In this document: piece by piece, positions 55,995 through 64,000 of the stretch
How the letters are laid out: each line of letters starts with the position of its first letter
How positions within the stretch are numbered: the stretch's first letter is position 1
NCBI GenBank assembly: GCA_944474755.1
Contig: OX104124.1
Location: forward strand, 496,001-560,000
From: Limnoperna fortunei
Taxonomy: Eukaryota; Mollusca; Bivalvia; Mytilida; Modiolidae
Length of the DNA stretch: 64,000 bases
Reading direction: 5' to 3'
Notes under the pieces: model-generated
What the model was told of the DNA's origin: nothing
Seen by the model: only the letters and a program-made list of their open reading frames with translations
The model's database searches: none
Made by a program: the position numbers and the translations under genes

Positions 55995-57003
55995 GTTTGG
56001 GTACACAACTGGGTCGAATGCTACTACGATCCTGGGGTACATAACTGGGGACGAATGCTACTGAGACCCTGTTTGGGTTACACAACTGTTGACGAATGTT
56101 ACTACGACCCTGGGGTACACTACTGGGGAAAAATGTTACGACGACCTTGGGGTACAAAACTTGGGACGAATGTTACTACGTCCCTAGGTTACAGAACTGG
56201 GGACGAATGTTACTACGACCCTGGGGTACACAACTGGTGACGAATGTTATTACGTCCCTGGGGCACACTACTGGGGACCAATGTTACTACGACCCTGGGG
56301 CACACAACTGGGGACGAATGTTACTACGACCCTGGGGTACACATCTGGGGATGAATGCTACTACGACCCTGGGGTACATAACTGGGGACCAATGTTACTA
56401 CGACCCTAAGATACACAACTGGGGACGAATGTTACTATGACCTTGGGGTACACAGCTGGGGACCAATGTTACTACGAACCTGGGGTACACAACTGGGGAC
56501 GAATGCTACTACGACCCTTGGGTACATAAATGGGGACGAATGTTACTACGACCCTGGGGTACACATCTGGGGACGAATGCTACTACGACCCTGGGGTACA
56601 CAACTTGGGATGAATGCTACTACGACCCTGGGGTACATAACTGGGGACCAATGTTACTACGACCCTGGGATACACAACTGGGGACGAATGTTACTATGAC
56701 CTTGGGGTACACAGCTGGGGACCAATGTTACTGCGAACCTGGTTGGGTCATACTAATGGTGACGAATGTTACTACGACCCTGGGGTACACAACTGGGGAC
56801 AAATGTTACTAAAGATCTGGGGCACACAACTGGCGACGAATGTTACTACGAACCTGTTTAAGTTACATAACTGGTGACGAATATTACTACGACCCTGGGG
56901 TACACATCTGGGGACGAATGCTACTACGAACCTGTTCGGGTTACACAACTGGGGACGAATGTTACTACGACCCTGGGGTACACAACTTGGGATGTTTCAC
57001 GGG
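55995..57003. repeat. 37-bp minisatellite, about 27 copies
   Basis: The unit CTGGGGTACACAACTGGGGA then CGAATGTTACTACGACC has a period of 37. Rare longer units carry an insertion (CTGTTTGGGTT, CTGGTTGGGTCATACT, CTGTTCGGGTT). Because 37 leaves a remainder of one on division by three, one reading frame cycles through a 37-residue peptide, giving spurious frames of up to 114 codons. Confidence 0.96.
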
Positions 57004-57222
57004 GGGTAACTAGGGATACTGTTAGGTACCGGTCTGTGGACGGAGATTTGAAAACCCACTCTGCCAATCCTCATGATAAAATAGTCCATTCACTACCAAA
57101 ATGATCAAGTGATGTTACAGCAACACTTTGTTTGTAAAATCGCCGTAGTTTACAAGGGCTTAAGATGAGAATTTAAGCATGGATATATTTCGATAATTTA
57201 CAACTACCCAATGATATATTTA
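57004..57222. other. Spacer after the 37-bp array
   Basis: Nothing recognised. Confidence 0.4.
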
Positions 57223-57373
57223 AGAAATAATTCACGGAGGCTGTGGTTTATCATTGTTTTACCACGGGGTGACCATTTAAGTCGTATTATTTTATTCCGA
57301 GCGATAGCGAGGGATAAAATGACGACATAAATGGTCAGCACATGATAAATCACAGCCTCCGTGAATTATTTCT
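57223..57373. mobile_element. 151-bp foldback element
   Basis: AGAAATAATTCACGGAGGCT with GTGGTTTATCAT and GACCATTTAAGTCGT mirrors ACGACATAAATGGTC, ATGATAAATCACAGCC and TCCGTGAATTATTTCT. The centre is TTCCGAGCGATAGCGAGGGA. Arms of about 65 bases with several mismatches. The general plan (AT-rich arms, GC-rich 'GCGATAGCGAG' centre) is like 22119-22274. Confidence 0.85.
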
Positions 57374-57950
57374 ATTCTAATAAGACAATTAGAGTACATT
57401 TATAATATTTTCGTACCTATAGAAAACATCATTTCCGCCATAAACTGGCTGTTCCGTCAATGTAATACACAATATATTGCAACGGATAATTATAGCGCGT
57501 GTCGCTATAATTTTATACGTCATATGCAATAGCTTTCCGGTGGGAGTTACAGTTTTGTAATTGGAACAGCCATTTAAAACACGCCCTTCTCAGCGCGTGT
57601 TGCTCATAGATAAATCATTTTTTACCACAGTTGTGGTCTCAAAGCCTTTAAAGCACGTCATATTAGAATTTTCATTTAAAAAAGCTACCTTTTCATATAT
57701 TTTGGAAAAGTTAAAAAAAAGTAACCCCCCCCCCCCCCCCCGTGACTATTTTATTATCACGTAGATGAACACAATATAATTTCAATTTCACTTTATTCAT
57801 TATCTATACATAAAAACTGTCAGATATGTTGCGACATCAGTAACATTTGCAACTGAAGCCGAAGACGATGATGTCGGCCAATGTTAAATGACTGGTAACT
57901 GTTATAAAATAGGTAAGGGATCAAGAACTTCTCACGTGTAATTTACAAGC
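57374..57950. other. Intergenic stretch with a C-run
   Basis: A run of about 17 C lies at 57724-57740. Short inverted words around 57480-57525 (TTATAGCGCGTGTCGCTATAA) form a small hairpin. No gene. Confidence 0.45.
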
Positions 57951-57954
57951 CTCA

Positions 57955-58155
57955 TTTTGGACTAGCAGTTTGTCCAGTTAAGTTTGATGTCTCGCTTCGG
58001 ACAGACAATTTTAAGGTCTTGATTCAGACACACAATTTTGAGGTCACGATTCGAACAGACAATTTTTGAGGTCTCTATTCGGACAGAAAATTTTGATGTC
58101 TCAATTCCGAGAGATATGCAATTTTGAGGTCTCTAATCGGACTAACAATTTTTAC
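57955..58155. repeat. Degenerate about 35-bp tandem repeat, 5-6 copies
   Basis: Words of the form AATTTTGAGGTCTCTATTCGGACAGAC recur with changes in GTCTCGCTTCGGACAGAC, GTCTTGATTCAGACACAC, GTCACGATTCGAACAGAC and GTCTCTAATCGGACTAAC. Confidence 0.75.
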
Positions 58156-58261
58156 ATGTTATTTTGCTGGATTAGCGTGAAAACGACTAAAAATAACCCT
58201 CGCCTATTTGGGCCAAAATTAAACAAAAAATTCGACCTCTCCCATCATGCCATAGGAAAAT

Positions 58262-58432
58262 GATGGGAACCTATAGGACGATTGTACGTACACTCATCCA
58301 TAACAAACCCTATAGACACCCCATTGATATGACCTATGACTTAACATTTCCAATGGACGTACACTCACCTATAACAAACCCTATAGACACCCCATTGATA
58401 TTGTCTATGACTTTTCATTTCCGGTTTTCACT
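58262..58432. repeat. About 83-bp direct duplication
   Basis: GTACACTCATCCATAACAAACC, CTATAGACACCCCATTGATA and CTATGACTTAACATTTCC occur at about 58288 and again at about 58364, with few changes. Confidence 0.8.
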
Positions 58433-58674
58433 TTAAACATATGTTTATTAAATCTTACAGTACTTAAGTGTGTTAATAAGGAACACATTATAAACCGTAT
58501 CACTCATACCAGCTGATTAGTTTAAACAGTAAGTACGCCTATAGCGTTTACATGTTTATTTACAAATAACTCAAGGCGATTATTAGGGGAAGTTTAAGGT
58601 TTAAATACAAAGACAAACAAAGTAAAACAATTCAAATACAGAAAAAAAACCATGTTAAATATGGGAGATAACTA

Positions 58675-58812
58675 GGTTTTTTTGTTTGTTTGTTTGTTTG
58701 TTTGAATATTGATTAGCGCCGCTTTCATCAATTTTTCAGCTATATCATGGCGTCCAGTTTTATATGGGAGTAAGCCGGAATATTCGGAAAAACCCCGACC
58801 TTTGGTAGGACA
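58675..58812 (-). mobile_element. SINE, 3' part only
   Basis: Reverse orientation: the tail appears as a (GTTT)n run at 58683-58703, followed by GATTAGCGCCGCTTTC, TATATCATGGCGTCCAGTTT and GAAAAACCCCGACCTTTGG, the complement of the family body. The head is missing. Confidence 0.75.
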
Positions 58813-59263
58813 ACAGATACCGGTTTTTCTTTCTCTCACTTGTCGATGTTTCTATTGATCAGTTGCCACCAACTTTATGCTTTAGAACACATTTAACCGA
58901 TGTTGTTCAAAATCTGACATTTATTTATTTAAAAAATCCCGAAATGGCACAGCGAAACATGCACAGAAGTAAACCCAGGAATTTGATTACTTTATATCTC
59001 ATATTAAATCCATCCTAATAATGTGTTAGATTTTAAAAAGGTGTCCAATGGCGATGTCAAGGACAATCTTAATCTCGTTGTTCATTTCATCACACTGCGT
59101 ATACTTTAGAGACTGCAATAGTTATCCAAGGGTGGGACCAGTAAAGAACAAATCTATATTTAAAAAATTAAATTTGCCCTGCTTTTATTAATAATGTTCA
59201 AACGTGATTGTCTCGTTGAAAATTATTTTTAAAAAGTGTATATACCGCTAAAAAAATGTCTGT
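58813..59263. other. AT-rich stretch
   Basis: No gene or repeat recognised. Confidence 0.4.
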
Positions 59264-59267
59264 TTGT

Positions 59268-59440
59268 CTGAAATTTGTTTATTGGTGGAGGACGCCAGAG
59301 CACTCGGAGAACACCCCCGACATGCAGAAGGAAAACTAACAATCCTTGTCAATTTAGGTTGGCGTCGAATATACCCTGCCCTCATTCAAACTCGAAACCG
59401 GAACCCATGTGTTGATCGACAGCACGTGATCAATAATAGA
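59268..59440 (-). mobile_element. SINE copy joined to Penelope copy E
   Basis: Reverse orientation: GGAGGACGCCAGAGCACTCG, GAAAACTAACAATCCTTGTC, TACCCTGCCCTCATTC, TCGAAACCGGAACCC and GATCGACAGCACGTGATCAA follow the family. It stops inside the tRNA-like head at ATAATAGAGGAC, where Penelope sequence begins, so the head was cut off at the junction. Confidence 0.75.
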
Positions 59441-59444
59441 GGAC

Positions 59445-59770
59445 TTAATTGATCGTTATGGTAAATCAGTGTCTCAAATACGATCTGACATTTTCGCTGA
59501 GTCATAGGTAGTGATTCCTATTCCTGGATTTGACGTTTCCTTAAAAAAGACAATGAGTCACTCGACGGGTGTCTAATTAGAGGCAGGCACTGCTTACTCG
59601 TCCGGAGCACCTAAGTGCACCCATGGTTTTTATTGGGTTCGGGTTACTCTCTTTCTGTGTTTTATGTTTTTTAGGTTTTTGTGTTGTGTTTGTCTATATC
59701 CGGATTTGTAACTGTCATTTGGCTTTTGGCTCTTGTTGTTCGGTCAGTTTTCTTTGCTTTTTTCTTACTA
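59445..59770 (+). mobile_element. Penelope-like element, 3' end fragment (copy E, plus strand)
   Basis: Begins in the coding end (LIDRYGKSVSQIRSDIFAES and stop at about 59507), identical in sense to copy D, then the shared tail: GTCACTCGACGGGTGTCTAA-type, GCTTACTCGTCCGGAGCACC, CCCATGGTTTTTATTGGGTT, TGTCTATATCCGGATTTGTA. It is the only copy on the plus strand. Open frames in the tail (66 codons) are incidental. Confidence 0.85.
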
Positions 59771-61525
59771 CATGTACCTTAACGACTCGGCCACATGGGC
59801 CCCTACACCATTATAAAGTATAAAGTACTTGTACGTCACTAATATTAGCCAATCTATAATGAATGCAGGTTAAAATTCATCAGTACTATATTTGTATAAT
59901 TTCATATTGCACATTACGCAAAAATTCTGTTTAAAAAACTTGTCACCACTGTAATAATGAGTAGGAAAGAAGAAATAATTTCCCTGTCTAGATTTGCATA
60001 GGCTTATACATTATAGTTTGTTACAAAAAAACAGCGGACGACGCACATTGTATTGACCCCTTCTGGTACAAATAACACAAAATTATAATGACTTCCGTAG
60101 TAATGACAATGTTATCTGATATTTGTTTAGCATGATTAAAAAGGAGTTTAATGACTCGCGTAAAAACGCTTCATACTAAAGGATTATTTTGATTAAATAT
60201 CAAACAGAAGATTCGAAATATCATTGAATACGTTTTTATAAGACGTTTGACTCAACTGTCGGCACCTTTTTAGCTTATCATTGCCTACAAGCATACATAT
60301 TAACAAAATGGATTTTTCAGAGCTCGACCCACGGAGCTGCGATCTCATTGAAGTTTTCAAGTTATAATACTGTAAGCCCGACCCACGGGCCATTATGTGT
60401 TACGTGTTCGGAGCGGTTACAGGTCCTTGCAAGATAAAGACATTTTGTAGACTGAGAAAAGGTAGGCTCATTGTAGCCGCTGCAAAGGTCTAAATTCTCC
60501 GTCCTTGCGAAATACTCATACACTTCAAGTGCAGTCAAAATTGTTTTCCCGATGGTTCATCTCTTCATTATGTTGGTTTTTTGTTTTGTTAACTTGTTAT
60601 CGTCCTGAATAAAGCTGTAATCTTGCTCGCTAGACGTTAAGCAAACACTCAATTATATTACTAGCACATTTAATAATATATCTAACGAACACGGTTAAGA
60701 AAATTTGTAAAATAAAATAGTCATGTTTATGACGTCAAGTTCGACCTTTTCTATTAAAGGTTATATTGGTCTGAACACACACAAGTAAACACGTAGAAAA
60801 GTTATATTTTTGCAACAAGCGGATAGATACAGATTGATAAATTTGTACGACTTTCATGAATTATCTCCCCTAAATGTATTGTATGTTGTGTTGCAATATC
60901 AAATCAATTTTTACCTTTTAATTTTTTTAGTGGTCATGTTTTTCCATCCGGAAAAAGCTTAAATAAAGCTTTAAACCGAGTTTTATTTTCGGCACATTTC
61001 CGAGATAAAATTTCGTGTAGGTGCGTAAAATATCAGAAGTTGTAAAACGTGTAGGTAATGTCGCAAAATATCAGAGGTGGTTAAAAATTTATTTGATGTA
61101 CCAAAATACATATCGTATCATTAGAAAACACAATGTTTATTATTAACGTTCTGTGATCGGCTTATATGTAAAATCAATATTGCAATTTGCATCAGTAATT
61201 TGATTTTACGTGTAATACGATGATAAATCTCCGGATTATGATCCTTTTCTGTGGATATCGTTCTGTATTTTAATTGGTTATGTTTTCATCAAATGACAGT
61301 CATTTCTAATGGGTAATAATTGACTTTATAATACATTACATCCTTTGTCGTAAACAGTATTATAAGAGCCATTGAACTAATAAGTCCTTCTGGAAATATG
61401 TTTTTTTTTTGGTTTTCAACACTGTTGTTTGAACGGCTTATGTAACGACACTGTCACGTGAGTACATACATAGAATGTATGATATGTCAACTTTAATTTA
61501 GACATATTTTATTGTAAACAGATTA
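59771..61525. other. AT-rich intergenic stretch
   Basis: No gene recognised. CGACCCACGG appears twice (60327 and 60380) about 50 bases apart. The 66-residue minus frame at 60193-60393 has no domain. Confidence 0.4.
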
Positions 61526-61526
61526 G

Positions 61527-61735
61527 ATTGTTTGTTTGTTTGAATGTTGGTTAACGCCACTTTTCAGCAACTTTTCAACTGTAAAATGACCACCAGATTA
61601 TATTGCAGAGGAAGTCAGAGTACCCGGTAAACCAAACCCTCAACCTAAATAGTTAAAAGCGAGCATACGCTGCCCTCAGTAAGGCTCGAACCCGTAACCT
61701 CAGCTTTGACACGAAGGTGATCAATCGTAGATAAG
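61527..61735 (-). mobile_element. SINE, diverged copy
   Basis: Reverse orientation: tail GTTTGTTTGTTTGAATG, body GTTAACGCCACTTTTCAGCA and GTCAGAGTACCCGG, head TAAGGCTCGAACCC with GGTGATCAATCGTAGA. Older than the 55111 copy. Confidence 0.7.
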
Positions 61736-62193
61736 TAACTACCTTTTTGATGGACTTAAATTGGGATTTAAAATAAGATATTTGTTTAGATTTCGGAACT
61801 GTATAAACATTGCAATATTCTGTGTTGATCAATAATCACTTATGCAAACAGTGGTAGTAAGATATGTCGCTCATTCATGTGAATGGTGTCCTAACTAAGG
61901 TTAAAAGTTTAGTATTGAATTGTTTTATAGCCCCACCCAAGTCCGTCGCATTCTGTTTTTGATCAAATGAATTTGACAAGCTAATGCAGATGAAAGGGCG
62001 ATTTTCATACGTGTAATGTTAAATTTAAACAAGAAATATATTTTTTTAAATCTATATGTCAACAATAAAAATGGTTTAAAATGTCTACAAAAAGCCCTGG
62101 TGAAAGCAAAGTGGCTTTTAGTTCTGCTTGCATGTTTCAATTATAACACATTTTTTCTTTAATTGTATTTAAATTTTAAAGGTTTATTTTCAG
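61736..62193 (+). promoter_or_regulatory. Upstream region of the receptor gene with a 3' splice acceptor
   Basis: GTTTATTTTCAG at 62182-62193 is a good acceptor only six bases before the ATG, preceded by T-rich sequence. This suggests that the 5' untranslated leader is spliced from an upstream exon not identified here. The rest is AT-rich without clear promoter signals. Confidence 0.4.
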
Positions 62194-62199
62194 AATCAG

Positions 62200-63582
62200 A
62201 TGTCAACCGTGATGAACTACACTTCGTCTGAATTTACTTTAGAACAATTTAACACGACAACAGAGAGAAGACCAACTCCACAATGGGATCTTTCGCAATG
62301 GAACAGTTATCAATTTAAAACTGTATTTCTACCATCTTTTATTTACATATTACTTGTTTACGTCATCGGACTCTTCGGAAACTCTCTAGTGTGTTACATT
62401 TACCATTTTAAAGTTAGAGTACAAAAGAGGAGGCTTTCAACAAGTATTTTTATTTTGGCATTATCTTGGATCGATCTGATCAACGTCTTCTTTACGTTAC
62501 CATTTGAATTGGGGATTTTGTTCAACTTTGTGCAAATAGATCAGGCTATACTGTGCAAAATGACTCGGTTTATAACATTTTTCTGCAACAATTCAAATTC
62601 AATCATTCTTTTAATAATTGCTATAGACAGATTAAGAGGTTTTCTTCCAGGTCCGCGTCGATCAAGATTGGAGCCAAGAACATCAAAGTTTTTAGTATTC
62701 GTTGCAATCTTTATTTCGGCTTTAATTAGTTGGCCAATGTTAGTATTTTTCGGTACTTGGACATTTCCGTTACCAAACGGTATAATTGGTACAACATGTC
62801 TAGTTACCAATGAATATGTGAATAGTACAGCTATGTTGACTTTCACCGTAACTCTACTTATACTTCATTTGTGTTTTGACGTTTCTTTTATCATCCTATA
62901 TTCTTTAATTGGAAAGGGTATCTGTTACAGTAGTGCAGTGACGTCACGACTTTCGGAAACAGGCAGCCGTATGAGCTCGTTAATAGTCGAGGTCAGAAAA
63001 GGAAGTGATTCTTCGGTCGACGACGATGTGTTTGTTCTAAACAAAGACGTTGGACAACAGCCATTAATGCATTCAATAGATAATTCATTACTCACAGCAA
63101 ACGATAGCAGAACGAACTTAGTGAATTTATTTCCAAGTAATGCTACCATCAATTTATCTCCAAAGGAGACAAAAATTAGAAGATCGCTTTATATTGGTTT
63201 AATAAAACGCTCAGATACGTTACGAAATAGTATTAAAGCACACTTAAGACCAAGATATACACGTGACTCATCGGGGACATCCGAATGGAGAATATTCAAT
63301 CGCCATTTCACAGCAAGTAGAACGTCGATGATGTTATTTCTCGTCACTGTTGCATATATGGCTACATTTCTGCCATACTGTATCCTAGTCGTAGTTAGAA
63401 CTGTTAATCCGCTGTTTTATTATGGATTAAGTACTGCAGAAAAAGCAGTCTATCATTTATTTTTGAGGTCGTACTGTCTTGGGAGCGCAGTTAATCCAAT
63501 TATATACAGTTTCGTTAATCCTAGTTTTAGAAGGAAATGTAAGGAGGCCCTGAAAGACATATTGTGTTGTAATCGTACATAA
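62200..63582 (+). CDS. Class A (rhodopsin-like) G-protein-coupled receptor, orphan
   Basis: One uninterrupted 460-residue frame with seven membrane segments. The extracellular N-terminus has two N-glycosylation sites (NYT 6-8, NTT 18-20). TM1 has the GN pair (60-61). TM2 is ILALSWIDLINVFF, with the usual LAxAD reading LSWID. C119 and C200 can form the conserved disulfide. TM3 ends in DRL (143-145) instead of DRY. TM4 has W178. Loop 3 is long (about 240-372) and serine-rich. TM6 has FLPY (390-393) rather than CWxP. TM7 has NPIIY (432-436), followed by an amphipathic helix 8 and CC (456-457), a possible palmitoylation site. The general plan fits invertebrate peptide receptors, many of which are intronless and expanded in bivalves; the ligand cannot be told. 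Met 5 is an alternative start. Confidence 0.93.
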   Translation: MSTVMNYTSSEFTLEQFNTTTERRPTPQWDLSQWNSYQFKTVFLPSFIYILLVYVIGLFGNSLVCYIYHFKVRVQKRRLSTSIFILALSWIDLINVFFTLPFELGILFNFVQIDQAILCKMTRFITFFCNNSNSIILLIIAIDRLRGFLPGPRRSRLEPRTSKFLVFVAIFISALISWPMLVFFGTWTFPLPNGIIGTTCLVTNEYVNSTAMLTFTVTLLILHLCFDVSFIILYSLIGKGICYSSAVTSRLSETGSRMSSLIVEVRKGSDSSVDDDVFVLNKDVGQQPLMHSIDNSLLTANDSRTNLVNLFPSNATINLSPKETKIRRSLYIGLIKRSDTLRNSIKAHLRPRYTRDSSGTSEWRIFNRHFTASRTSMMLFLVTVAYMATFLPYCILVVVRTVNPLFYYGLSTAEKAVYHLFLRSYCLGSAVNPIIYSFVNPSFRRKCKEALKDILCCNRT

Positions 63583-63715
63583 AATATTAAATCAAAATAG
63601 GTTAAATTTTTAGTTAATAACTACAGTTGTTTAATATATATAATAAGAAATCGTTTCGATTTAAACAATTTATTGTGTTTATGATTCTTGTTGTAAACAC
63701 CCAGCTTTATAAGGA

Positions 63716-63721
63716 AATAAA
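63716..63721 (+). terminator. Poly(A) signal of the receptor gene
   Basis: AATAAA lies 134 bases after the stop; another lies near 63888. Either could define the 3' end. Confidence 0.5.
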
Positions 63722-64000
63722 TAGTGTTACTGACCAAGATTTTTGGGTGGAAGGGGTAATTCTAATATGACATGGATCCAATTTTCACTACTGTTGTGAA
63801 ATGAGAGTATATTGGTACACGTTTGCCTATTTACTCCGTTATGTTTATATAATTTATTAGTTTTATATGCAGCGATTTTTCCAGTAATAAAATCAGTATT
63901 AGAATAGAAATAGTTCGTTGGGATGACTTTTTACTGATTTTACAACGGGTCGGACCTTGAAGCCCAAATAATACGTACATTCGTGCTCACATGAACTATT
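63722..64000. other. 3' flank of the receptor gene
   Basis: AT-rich. TACTGATTTTACAACGGGTC near 63926 resembles the arm of the inverted repeat at 38241, so a further element may start here and run past the window edge. Confidence 0.4.

Noticed and set aside
56055..57104. Open frames of 60-114 codons with repeated tryptophan-glycine words
   Set aside because: They cycle through the 37-bp array and end with it; no independent coding evidence.

Overview
The window looks like nuclear DNA from a bivalve mollusc, most plausibly a mussel-type lineage, although the genus cannot be fixed from sequence alone. It is strongly AT-rich. Its genes are split into short exons with GT-AG introns. It carries tRNA-derived SINEs with A and B boxes, 3' fragments of a Penelope-like retroelement, many small inverted-repeat elements and unusually many tandem arrays. 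The secreted 12-cysteine protein matches the I84 protease inhibitors known from bivalves. There is no bacterial, viral or organellar signature. Most short open reading frames are chance or repeat-driven. Three genes are well supported. (1) At 7.3-9.5 kb (+) lies a small gene with TATA box, signal peptide, three coding exons and poly(A) signal, encoding about 90 residues that resemble the I84 (Cvsi-type) serine protease inhibitors. (2) From about 20.5 (or 27.1) to 44.4 kb (+) runs a twelve-exon cadherin-family transmembrane gene. It joins in frame to about 717 residues: signal peptide, about five cadherin repeats, one membrane helix and a cytoplasmic tail of about 137 residues. Most of its introns are phase 1. 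(3) At 62.2-63.6 kb (+) is a single-exon class A G-protein-coupled receptor of 460 residues. Layout: 0-7 kb is repeats (a 23-bp array with hairpin potential, three Penelope 3' fragments and a canonical hammerhead ribozyme core near 2.97 kb). 7-9.5 kb is the inhibitor gene. 10-19 kb holds a 73-bp array, a MITE, the largest Penelope fragment (RT domain), a large foldback, a Tc1-like relic and an 800-bp compound tetranucleotide array. 20-44 kb is the cadherin gene, whose introns hold most of the minisatellites, foldbacks and MITEs. 45-51 kb holds a TTAA-flanked MITE, a perfect-looking foldback and a decayed hAT/ZMYM1-like transposase. 51-57 kb holds three more minisatellites and SINEs. 57-62 kb is intergenic repeats, then the receptor gene. 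The most unusual signals are the hammerhead ribozyme, the tandem spread of exon ends with their 5' splice sites into introns of the cadherin gene (twice), a last large intron made almost wholly of about 38 hairpin-forming 61-bp repeats, and two inverted copies of one transposon family that flank cadherin exons 2-6, whose total length is an exact multiple of three. Exon models come from reading splice signals, phase and protein character by eye; no transcript or database search was available.
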